This document shows, piece after piece, positions 57,734-64,000 of a DNA stretch of 64,000 bases. The notes beneath the pieces are model-generated. The model was not told where the DNA came from and ran no database searches. It saw nothing but the letters and a program-made list of their open reading frames with translations. How positions within the stretch are numbered: the stretch's first letter is position 1; every line of letters starts with the position of its first letter. The translations under genes and the position numbers were made by a program. Where the stretch lies: contig NZ_CP109199.1 of the NCBI RefSeq assembly GCF_036250065.1, positions 7,876,083 through 7,940,082 of the forward strand, given 5' to 3'. This DNA comes from Micromonospora sp. NBC_01699 (GTDB lineage: Bacteria; Actinomycetota; Actinomycetes; Mycobacteriales; Micromonosporaceae).

Positions 57734-58552
57734 ATGACCACACCCAAAATCAACACCATCTCGCGCGGCGGCTCGCGTTGGTACGTGAACCCCGAAAGCG
57801 GCGCGAAGGCACCGGGCGTGACGAGCGTTCTCGGGATGTTGCCGAAACCGTTCCTTCAGCACTGGGCCGCTAAGGTCGTAGCGACCTACGCCGTCGAGAA
57901 CCTAGGAGACATCGTCGGCATCGCCCTACGGGGAGACCGGCAGGGCGCAATCGACTACCTGAAGGGAGCGCCCCGGCGGGACACCGCGCAGGCGGCAGAG
58001 ACCGGCACGGCCGCTCACGACCTCTTCGAGACGATGGCAAAGGGCCTGCCTGTCGGCCGGGTGCACCCGGACTACAAGCCGTTCGTTGAACACTTTGACG
58101 CGTTCCTGGTGGAATTCCACCCCGAGATCGTGTTCACCGAAGAGACCGTGTGGTCCGAAGAGGTCGACTACGCCGGCTCGTTCGACGCCTACGCGGTGAT
58201 TGACGGTGAGCGGCTGTGGTTGGACTGGAAGACGACCCGCAGCGGCGTGCACCCCGAGGTCGCGATCCAGTTGGCCGCGTACCGGCACGCGGACTACATC
58301 ATCAGGCCAGACAAGACCCGCGTCCCGCTCCCCGGTGCTGACGGGGGCGCGGTGCTGCACGTCCGGCCCGAGGGCTGGTCGTTGGTCCCCGTTCGGTGCG
58401 ACGCCGAGGTGTTCGAGGTCTTCAAGGTGTTGCGCGAGGTCTTCACCTGGGACCGCGAGACGAAGGACGGGGTAATTGGCGAGCCGGTCAACAAGGCGCC
58501 GACCGCCGAGCCGAAGCGGCGCACCCCGGCGCCCCGTCGGCGGACCGCGTGA
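57734..58552 (+). CDS. PD-(D/E)XK exonuclease (Cas4/RecB-like, phage recombination)
   Basis: 272 aa. N-terminal PGVTSVLGMLPKPFLQHWAA, ETGTAAHDLFETMAKG, then the nuclease core: YAGSFDAYAVIDGERLWLDW-KT (D and LDWKT) and a QLAAYRHADYII helix, with a basic Arg-rich tail. It probably resects DNA ends for phage recombination/replication. It starts the replication operon; the next gene overlaps by 4 bp. Confidence 0.85.
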   Translation: MTTPKINTISRGGSRWYVNPESGAKAPGVTSVLGMLPKPFLQHWAAKVVATYAVENLGDIVGIALRGDRQGAIDYLKGAPRRDTAQAAETGTAAHDLFETMAKGLPVGRVHPDYKPFVEHFDAFLVEFHPEIVFTEETVWSEEVDYAGSFDAYAVIDGERLWLDWKTTRSGVHPEVAIQLAAYRHADYIIRPDKTRVPLPGADGGAVLHVRPEGWSLVPVRCDAEVFEVFKVLREVFTWDRETKDGVIGEPVNKAPTAEPKRRTPAPRRRTA

Positions 58553-58926
58553 TCGAGCACGCCGACCGCGACGACGTCCTGTGGCTGGCGGGCCTGCTCG
58601 AAGGGGAAGGCGCGTTCGACTTGCACCGGGCGAGGTATCCGCGCGTCCGCGTGGCGATGACCGACCGGGACGTGATCGGCCGGGCCGCGACCCTCTTCGG
58701 CGTGTCCGTTCGGCTCACGCTCAAGCCGGCGCCGCAGCAGGCGATGTGGCATGCCGAGGCGTCCGGGCCGAAGGCTGAGGCGGTTATGCGGGCGATCCTG
58801 CCGCACATGGGTGCCCGGCGGTCGGCGCGCATCGCGACGATCCTCGGCCACGCCCCGAAGACGGCGAAGACGACCGTCTCGATCTCGCGTCCGCCGGGTC
58901 TCCCGAGCGCGCCGAAAGCCGCGTGA
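58549..58926 (+). CDS. LAGLIDADG-type homing-endonuclease-like protein
   Basis: 125 aa, GTG overlapping the previous stop (GTGA). LWLAGLLEGEGAFDLHRARY carries the LAGLIDADG motif with the catalytic acidic residue, followed by VRVAMTDRDVIGRAATLFGV. Only one motif copy is present, so it would act as a dimer. It is freestanding and coupled to the exonuclease gene, suggesting selfish mobility or domestication. Confidence 0.75.
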   Translation: MIEHADRDDVLWLAGLLEGEGAFDLHRARYPRVRVAMTDRDVIGRAATLFGVSVRLTLKPAPQQAMWHAEASGPKAEAVMRAILPHMGARRSARIATILGHAPKTAKTTVSISRPPGLPSAPKAA

Positions 58927-58941
58927 ACAGGGCTTACGTCG

Positions 58942-58952
58942 CTGGCCCACTC
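58942..58952 (+). promoter_or_regulatory. CTGGCCCACTC box 4
   Basis: Exact copy 16 bp after the LAGLIDADG stop and 111 bp before the next ATG (59063). Confidence 0.45.
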
Positions 58953-59062
58953 ACTACCTGACAGCTACCGCAGCGCGGGGCGTGGGCCTTCAACGCCGCC
59001 CAGCTTCCCAACGACCCGGCTTAGCAGGGCGCCCGCGCTTCACCCCTTGAAGGAGCCCGTAC

Positions 59063-59737
59063 ATGGGTTTGCGTATCTGGGAGACCGACCCCGAGGCCGA
59101 GCCGAAGCCCCGCCAGAAGTTCACAAGCGATATCGTCGGCCGGTTTCGCAGCGGCTACCAGGTCAACGGGCGCCCGGCAGCGCTCGAACAGTGGCGGGTC
59201 ACGTCCGGCGATCCGGACGTAGCCGACACCATCCGGGCGATGTTCGGTGGCGATGCCGCGCAGACCTGGGACACGCAGGGCGAGGACAGCCTGGAAGTGT
59301 TCACCGAGGCCCCGCGTGTGAAGGTCGTTCTCGACGGCCCCTCGGCCATCCGGCAAGAGATGATCCTCTGGGGCCGCAACACGATGATTCGGCGCTGTGA
59401 CGGCGTCGAGCAGACGATGGACGAGGACAAGGGCAAGCCGTGCGAGTGCCCCGCGTCCTACCAGGACCGCAAGGACGCGGCTAAGTCCGGCCGTGGCTGC
59501 GCGCCGAGCATCACGATCTACTTCACGCTCGCGGATGACCCCGACCTTGGACGCTTCCGCTTCAACTCTGGGTCATGGTCCCTCGTCCGCGACATCGTGA
59601 CCGCCGAAGCGCAGCTCGCGGCGATCGACGGACCGGCCGAAGCGTGGCTCGGCCTCGAAGTCGTCGAGTACGAGGCGGGCGGCAAGAAGCGGCGCTTCAC
59701 GAAGCCCGTCGTCGACGTCATCGGTGCCGTCAAGTAA
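59063..59737 (+). CDS. phiC31 gp3-like recombination directionality factor
   Basis: 224 aa, GAAGGAG before the ATG. MGLRIWETDPEAEPKPRQKF, IVGRFRSGYQVNGRPAALEQ, DGVEQTMDEDKGKPCECPAS and FTLADDPDLGRFRFNSGSW match the gp3-like RDF family of serine-integrase actinophages. It would switch the integrase at 25482 from integration to excision, and related proteins may also act in replication. It lies 32 kb from int, among early genes, as in phiC31-like phages. Confidence 0.7.
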   Translation: MGLRIWETDPEAEPKPRQKFTSDIVGRFRSGYQVNGRPAALEQWRVTSGDPDVADTIRAMFGGDAAQTWDTQGEDSLEVFTEAPRVKVVLDGPSAIRQEMILWGRNTMIRRCDGVEQTMDEDKGKPCECPASYQDRKDAAKSGRGCAPSITIYFTLADDPDLGRFRFNSGSWSLVRDIVTAEAQLAAIDGPAEAWLGLEVVEYEAGGKKRRFTKPVVDVIGAVK

Positions 59738-59747
59738 CTACCCCTGA

Positions 59748-59767
59748 TGCGCTGAACGTTCAGCGCA
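59748..59767. promoter_or_regulatory. Operator-like palindrome, copy 9 (perfect)
   Basis: TGCGCTGAACGTTCAGCGCA: perfect 20-bp palindrome, 10 bp after the RDF stop codon and 7 bp before a terminator. Confidence 0.82.
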
Positions 59768-59774
59768 TAAACCG

Positions 59775-59816
59775 GCCCCGAGTTCGGCGAGACATCGAGT
59801 CCGCCGGCCTCGGGGC
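59775..59816 (+). terminator. Terminator after the RDF gene
   Basis: GCCCCGAG (59775-59782) pairs with CTCGGGGC (59809-59816), and CGGCG with CGCCG inside, followed by TTTCC. Confidence 0.75.
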
Positions 59817-59837
59817 TTTCCACGTTTGGGGAGCACA

Positions 59838-60020
59838 TTGGATATCTACCGAGTCGAGAACGGGCGGGCCGTGCCTGTAGCTGCGGCCGGCGAGCTGCGC
59901 GGGATGACCTCAGGGCACGTCATCGCGGTTGGCCCGGCGAAGCCCTCGGATTCCGGCACCTGGGCGGCGGTCCTCGGGCAAGCCCTCGTGAACGGCGTCA
60001 CGGTGGAGCGTCGCCCGTGA
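59838..60020 (+). CDS. Hypothetical small early protein
   Basis: 60 aa, TTG with GGGGAG 4 bases upstream. DIYRVENGRAVPVAAAGELR, HVIAVGPAKPSDSGTWAAVL; a small beta-rich protein. Its stop overlaps the next gene's GTG. No family is recognised. Confidence 0.55.
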   Translation: MDIYRVENGRAVPVAAAGELRGMTSGHVIAVGPAKPSDSGTWAAVLGQALVNGVTVERRP

Positions 60021-60466
60021 CGACGAACAAGGCGAAGGGCACTGCCTACGAGACGTTGTCTGTCCGTGCGCTGAACACCTTTGGTGTCGACGCCTACCGG
60101 GCCGCTCAGGCTGGCGCGAAGGACACCGGCGACCTTCACGGGCTGTCCCCGTGGATCGGCCAGAACAAGGCGTACAAGAGCTGGCAGGACGCGATCCGGA
60201 TCGGCCTGGACGGCGCCGAGAAACAGCGTGTAAATGCCCACGAGTCCTACGGGGTGGCTCTCGTGAAGCGGGCCTACCGGTCGGTCGGCGAGTCCTACGC
60301 CGTCCAGACGTTCGCCACCTGGGCTCGGGTCCTGGTCCGCCTGCGGCGCGCGGAAGCCCTGCTCGCCGAGCTGGCGCCCGACGCCTACGCCGCCCACATG
60401 GCCGCCACCGCCGACGAGCTGGCCCGGCCGTTTCCGCGCGGCACCGAGAAAGCCGAGGACGCCTGA
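60017..60466 (+). CDS. Holliday-junction resolvase-like PD-(D/E)XK protein
   Basis: 149 aa. NKAKGTAYETLSVRALNTFG, then AGAKDTGDLHGLSPWIGQNK gives the E...GDL...xxK pattern of small archaeal/phage-type resolvases. The helical C-terminal part is Ala-rich. It sits between RDF and primase genes, consistent with processing branched replication or recombination intermediates. Confidence 0.65.
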   Translation: MTTNKAKGTAYETLSVRALNTFGVDAYRAAQAGAKDTGDLHGLSPWIGQNKAYKSWQDAIRIGLDGAEKQRVNAHESYGVALVKRAYRSVGESYAVQTFATWARVLVRLRRAEALLAELAPDAYAAHMAATADELARPFPRGTEKAEDA

Positions 60467-60481
60467 ACACCTCGCGGCCCG

Positions 60482-60492
60482 CTGGCCCACTC
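60482..60492 (+). promoter_or_regulatory. CTGGCCCACTC box 5
   Basis: Exact copy 31 bp upstream of the GTG at 60523. Confidence 0.5.
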
Positions 60493-60522
60493 CGACGCCA
60501 TACCCCTACGGAAGGACAGCCC

Positions 60523-63039
60523 GTGACCCTGGACGACCTACTGAGCCGGTTCGCCGAGGTACAGGACGAGCGGGACGGCTGGCTCGTCCCATGCCCGGCG
60601 CACACCGACTCGCACCCGTCATTGCGGGTGGCCGTGAGCGACGCCGGAAAGGTCTTGCTGAAGTGCCGTGCCGGTTGTCCGACCGGGCGTCGGAAAGCCG
60701 AGGACCCGGCGGGTGTGCTGGAAGCGCTCGGCATGACCTGGGCCGACCTGGACGGTATCGAGCCCGGCGAGGTCCGCGCCCGCGCGACGTCGACCGACAC
60801 CCCGGCAGGCCCGGCGGATGTCGCCCGGCTCGCCGCGCAGCTCGACCGGTACGCGGCGGCCCTCCTTCATCCGACGGCACCGGGCGCCCGGCGGGCACTC
60901 GAGTACGCCGAGGCTCGGTTCGGCATCTTCCCGGCCGATGTCGAGCGGCTGGGCCTGGGCTACGCCGAAGACCTCGGCGGGGGCGGCCGGCTCGTCGTGC
61001 CGTTCCGCGACCGCAACGGCATCCCTCGCGGCTTCCAAGCCCGCGCCTTGGGCGCCGACGCGAAGGTTCGTTGGCTCGGCGCGAAGTCTCCCGATGGTGC
61101 AAGCTGGGCGCGGGTGGCCTGGCTGCCGGCTGATACCGGCTGGCCCGAGGTCATCGTCACCGAAGGCCCCGGCGACGGGCTGACATCGACGGCTGCGGGC
61201 TACGACACGATCGCTGTGCGTGGTGCCGGGCTGGCCTCCAGCGTGGCGGACGAGGTCGCGCGGCTGGCCGAGGGGCGCCCGGTCGTTGTGGTGGGCGACG
61301 CGGACCCGTCGGGCGACGCCTTCGCGCGGACCCTCGCGGCCGAGCTGGCGAAGCTGGGCCTGTCGGTCCGGAGGGTTCGGCCTCCGGTCGACGGTTTTGA
61401 CCTCACGAAGTGGCGCGAGAGCGATCCGGCGACGTTCGCGACGAACTTCATCCGGGCGATCCAAACGGCGCAGGACCCCGGCGGACTACAGACCAGGCTC
61501 GACGTCTGGACGGATGCCGACCTGACCGAGGTTGCCTCGGCCCGCCGGCTGAAGGAGCACTTCATCGGCACTGGGTCCGGCGTCAGGTACAGCCCCGAGG
61601 CGGGGTTCTTCCTGCTCGACGGTGGCGTGTGGCGGGCTGACAAGCTCGATGCGGTCCGGACTGCGGCTCAGGAGGTGGCCGGATCGATCTGGGGCGAGGC
61701 GGCAGAGCTGGCCGAGGCCCTGGACGCGGTCGAAGAGGCCGGCGACCCTGCCGGCGAGGCTAAGCGGCTGAAGGCCCGAGTCGGGAAGCTGAAGGCGTTC
61801 GCGCGGAACGCGAACAGCTCGCGCGGCATCGACGCAATGGTTCGAGAACTGAAGGCGCTTCGCGGCGTAGCGGCCGACCTCGAAGCGTTCGACCGGCACC
61901 ATCATTTGTTGGCGGTCCGTAACGGCGTGGTCAACCTGCGGACGGGCCGGCTCCAACCCCATGACCCCGAACTACTGCTGACGCGGCGCGTCGACCTGGA
62001 CTACGTCCCCGACGCCCAGGCCCCGCGTTGGGAAGCGTTCCTTCGGGAGGTCTTCCCGCACGCGGCGCACGCCGGCTTGCCGGCATACATGAGGCGGCTC
62101 GTCGGGTACGGCATCACCGGCGAGACCGCAGAGCAGGCGTTCGCCGTCCTCTGGGGCACCGGGGCGAATGGGAAATCGGTCCTGACGGACACGCTGACCG
62201 AGGTCTTCCGCGAGTTGACCGTGACGACCCCCTTCAGCACGTTTGAGGATCGCGGGTCGGGCGGCATTCCTAACGACTTGGCAGCGCTGAAGGGCGCACG
62301 GCTTGTCATGGCGGCTGAGGGCGAGCAGGGCAGACCGATGGCCGAGGCGATCTTGAAGCGGGTCACCGGACGTGACTTGATCAGCGCCCGCTTCATGCGG
62401 AAAGAGTTCTTCGAGTTCAGACCAACCTTTCTGCTCTTGTTGGCGACCAACTTCAAGCCGCAGTTTCGCGGGGCGGACGAGGGCCTTTGGCGGAGGGTGA
62501 AGCTGATCCCGTGGGAGAGGTATTTCGCCCCGCACGAGCGAGATCACAAGCTCGGCGAGAAGTTGCTGACCGAGGCCCCCGGCATCCTCGCGTGGGCGGT
62601 GCGCGGTGCTCAGGAGTGGTACCGCGACGGCCTGGGCGACCCGGCCGCGATCGTCAACGCGACGAAGGAATACCGGCAGACGTCGGATGCCCTGACCGGC
62701 CTGCTGCCGGGCCTTTTCGTGATGGACCCGGACGGCAAGGTGACCGGGAAACTCGTGTGGGACGCCTACCAGCAGTGGGCGGACGACGAGAACCTACCGG
62801 GCAAAGAGCGCTGGACGCGGCGGGCCTTCTTCGCGTCCCTGGAAGAGCGCGGGGCAGTCAAGAAAAAGGAAGCGAGCGGCATCGTCTTCGTCGGCATCCG
62901 GCGTGCCCGGCAGACGGACGCGGTCGAGGATCACGCGCCAGAAATCCCGGACGACGAGCGAACAGCCAGTAGCCCGCTGGCCCACTCCCCTAGCGAAACC
63001 CCGAGTTCCGGCCCGTCGCTGGACGACATCGCTTTCTAG
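60523..63039 (+). CDS. Primase-helicase (CHC2 zinc finger, Toprim, D5/SF3 helicase)
   Basis: 838 aa, GGAAGGAC before the GTG. CHC2-like zinc motif PCPAHTDSHPSLRV...LLKCRAGC near 25-52; Toprim with EVIVTEGPGDGLTSTA near 208 and VVVVGDADPSGDAF near 258; SF3 helicase with Walker A LWGTGANGKSVLTD near 545, LVMAAEGEQGRPM and LLLATNFKPQFRG; D5 C-terminal domain. It unwinds and primes phage DNA. A longer frame to 60151 is only the shadow of the previous gene. Confidence 0.92.
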   Translation: MTLDDLLSRFAEVQDERDGWLVPCPAHTDSHPSLRVAVSDAGKVLLKCRAGCPTGRRKAEDPAGVLEALGMTWADLDGIEPGEVRARATSTDTPAGPADVARLAAQLDRYAAALLHPTAPGARRALEYAEARFGIFPADVERLGLGYAEDLGGGGRLVVPFRDRNGIPRGFQARALGADAKVRWLGAKSPDGASWARVAWLPADTGWPEVIVTEGPGDGLTSTAAGYDTIAVRGAGLASSVADEVARLAEGRPVVVVGDADPSGDAFARTLAAELAKLGLSVRRVRPPVDGFDLTKWRESDPATFATNFIRAIQTAQDPGGLQTRLDVWTDADLTEVASARRLKEHFIGTGSGVRYSPEAGFFLLDGGVWRADKLDAVRTAAQEVAGSIWGEAAELAEALDAVEEAGDPAGEAKRLKARVGKLKAFARNANSSRGIDAMVRELKALRGVAADLEAFDRHHHLLAVRNGVVNLRTGRLQPHDPELLLTRRVDLDYVPDAQAPRWEAFLREVFPHAAHAGLPAYMRRLVGYGITGETAEQAFAVLWGTGANGKSVLTDTLTEVFRELTVTTPFSTFEDRGSGGIPNDLAALKGARLVMAAEGEQGRPMAEAILKRVTGRDLISARFMRKEFFEFRPTFLLLLATNFKPQFRGADEGLWRRVKLIPWERYFAPHERDHKLGEKLLTEAPGILAWAVRGAQEWYRDGLGDPAAIVNATKEYRQTSDALTGLLPGLFVMDPDGKVTGKLVWDAYQQWADDENLPGKERWTRRAFFASLEERGAVKKKEASGIVFVGIRRARQTDAVEDHAPEIPDDERTASSPLAHSPSETPSSGPSLDDIAF
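62977..62987 (+). promoter_or_regulatory. CTGGCCCACTC box 6 (inside the primase gene end)
   Basis: Exact copy within the last 65 bp of the primase-helicase gene, 62 bp upstream of the GTG at 63049; it encodes PLAHS. Confidence 0.45.
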
Positions 63040-63048
63040 GGAGTGCCC

Positions 63049-63306
63049 GTGTCCGTTACCGCCCCGGCCGATGACTGCGGCGTGACCGGTGGCTGTCCCG
63101 CGTGCCCGCTGTTCGCGGCCGACGTCTGCGGAGACCCGGCGCCGATCCCTGAGTTCGTCTTCGAGGCGCACCTACAAGGAATGGATTGCGGGCGCAGACC
63201 GTGTCGCTCGTGTGAAGGGCCGCCGGTCACCGACGCCCCAGACATCGACCCAGCCGAGCCGCCCCCCGAGGGCGCCGGTTGCTGCGGCGGTGCCTGCTCG
63301 GCCTGA
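63049..63306 (+). CDS. Cys-rich small protein
   Basis: 85 aa, GGGAG 5 bases before the GTG at 63049 (alternative GTG 63043). Nine Cys: DDCGVTGGCPACPLF, ADVCGD, MDCGRRPCRSCEG, GCCGGACSA. The CxxC pairs suggest metal binding. It lies between primase-helicase and polymerase genes. Function unknown. Confidence 0.6.
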   Translation: MSVTAPADDCGVTGGCPACPLFAADVCGDPAPIPEFVFEAHLQGMDCGRRPCRSCEGPPVTDAPDIDPAEPPPEGAGCCGGACSA

Positions 63307-63320
63307 CCTTCCCCGCCCAA

Positions 63321-63356
63321 GAAGGGCCGCTTCCCCGCACCGGGAGGCGGCCCTTC
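63321..63356 (+). terminator. Hairpin between the Cys-rich gene and polymerase
   Basis: GAAGGGCCGC (63321-63330) pairs with GCGGCCCTTC (63347-63356) around a 16-base loop. It lies within a presumed replication operon, so it may only attenuate. Confidence 0.65.
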
Positions 63357-63379
63357 ACTCGCACCAAAGGAGTCTGCGG

Positions 63380-64000
63380 GTGATCGTCCTATCACATACC
63401 GTGGCTGGGGAAGCGTGTCGAATCCACTTCCCCGAGCGCCCGGCCGACCTGTACGGCTTCGAGCAGTTCGTAGCCGGCCCCGATCGAGTCCTCGCGGTCG
63501 ACACCGAGACGACTGGCCTCGACATCTACTCGACCAGTCACCGCCTGCGGCTTATCCAGTTCGGCAACTCGCGCGAGGCGTGGGTTCTTCGCGCCGACAT
63601 GTTCGCCGACGCAGCGGCCCGCGCCCTGCGGGTATCCCGGTCGCTCATCGCGCACAACGCGCCGTATGACCTGCTCGTCCTTGACCGGCATCTAGGGGTA
63701 CGGCTTGAGGAGCTGGGCGGGCGGACTTTCGACACGAGGATCTTGGCTCACCTGCTCGACCCTCGCGGCCCACAGGAAGGCGGAATCGGCCTATCGCTGA
63801 AGCCGCTCTCGGCGGTCTACGTAGACACCGAGGCGCCAGACACGCAAGCCGGTCTGACAGCCGTCTTTCGATCGCTCGGCCTCACCAAAGAGACCGGCTG
63901 GGCTGAAATCCCCATCGATCACGAGACCTACGTCCGGTACGCCGGCCTGGACGTGATCCTGACGCACCGGCTGTTCCGTCAGATCGGGCCGATGGTGCGG
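63380..64000 (+). CDS. Family A DNA polymerase, N-terminal part (cut by window edge)
   Basis: At least 207 aa; AAAGGAG 10 bases before the GTG, and the frame is open to the edge. The 3'-5' exonuclease domain is complete: Exo I LAVDTETTGLDIYS, Exo II SLIAHNAPYDLLVLD, Exo III ETYVRYAGLDVILTHRL. The polymerase domain would follow outside the window. It replicates phage DNA with the primase-helicase upstream. The catalytic acids are all present, so proofreading is predicted. Confidence 0.88.
   Translation, partial: MIVLSHTVAGEACRIHFPERPADLYGFEQFVAGPDRVLAVDTETTGLDIYSTSHRLRLIQFGNSREAWVLRADMFADAAARALRVSRSLIAHNAPYDLLVLDRHLGVRLEELGGRTFDTRILAHLLDPRGPQEGGIGLSLKPLSAVYVDTEAPDTQAGLTAVFRSLGLTKETGWAEIPIDHETYVRYAGLDVILTHRLFRQIGPMVR

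Larger units (their letters stand above)
25378..64000. mobile_element. Temperate siphophage prophage (partial; right end outside window)
   Basis: It contains a serine integrase, regulators, a full head-tail-lysis gene set, nucleotide metabolism and replication genes, and a phiC31 gp3-like RDF, all consistent with a complete actinophage. It disrupts a host thioredoxin-like gene at the left end. All structural genes look intact, so the phage may be functional. At least 38.6 kb lies within the window; the polymerase gene runs off the edge, so the true length is greater. Confidence 0.93.

Noticed and set aside
60151-60522. Upstream extension of the primase-helicase gene
   Set aside because: It is out of frame with the resolvase-like gene it overlaps, with Arg-rich nonsense composition; GGAAGGAC before GTG 60523 marks the start.

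Overview
The first 25 kb is the chromosome of a high-GC actinomycete, most likely Micromonosporaceae. The signs are strong GC bias, many GTG starts, a dnaK-grpE-dnaJ-hspR operon with a HAIR operator, XRE/DUF397 regulator pairs, a dynamin-like GTPase pair, a 45-residue conserved small protein and very Pro-rich membrane proteins. From about 25.38 kb to the right edge the window is a temperate siphophage (prophage) whose right end lies outside the window.

Host layout: a KhtT/KhtU-like cation antiporter pair (26-1744); a conserved hypothetical gene; an XRE/DUF397/small-protein island (2383-3923); the HspR heat-shock operon on the minus strand (4084-8734) behind an HspR box (8799-8817); two GTPases (8986-12626); a 408-aa conserved protein; a secreted M28 peptidase and a Pro-rich membrane protein (minus strand); a three-gene 2-oxoacid dehydrogenase operon, E1alpha-E1beta-E2 (17295-20960); a small basic protein; and a 1098-aa Pro-rich membrane protein (21745-25041). 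At 25248 a thioredoxin/NHL-type gene begins and is cut after the codons for LLDFW, just before its expected CxxC site. This is the phage insertion point (attL).

Prophage layout, left to right: three tandem operator-like palindromes overlapping the start of a large serine integrase; a non-coding segment with repeated boxes; a DUF6879/XRE-DUF5753 regulator module; about 15 small early-type genes, including a tandemly duplicated membrane-peptide gene with a duplicated promoter and structured leader; HNH endonuclease; three minus-strand accessory genes; then terminase, portal, MuF-like protein, scaffold, capsid, head-tail connectors, tail tube, frameshifted tail chaperones, tape measure, Dit and minor tail/fibre proteins; endolysin and holin candidates; a minus-strand accessory gene; PadR plus membrane protein; dNMP kinase; a PD-(D/E)XK exonuclease; a LAGLIDADG protein; a phiC31 gp3-like recombination directionality factor; a resolvase-like protein; primase-helicase; and the start of a family A DNA polymerase.

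The most notable non-gene signals are dispersed short repeats found only in the prophage. They are (i) a 20-bp palindrome of consensus TGCGYTGAACGTTCARCGCA at nine places, three of them 23 bp apart at the integrase start and most others in short gaps between genes, which looks like a dispersed repressor-operator system; (ii) a gap-free 72-bp non-coding repeat at 27.2 and 57.5 kb; (iii) the 11-mer CTGGCCCACTC, mostly shortly upstream of early genes; and (iv) the 10-mer CGTTTACACG, mostly inside genes. A head-closure-like protein fused to collagen and C1q-like modules (42630-43592) is the most unusual protein. All identifications are by reading the sequence; no database search was run.
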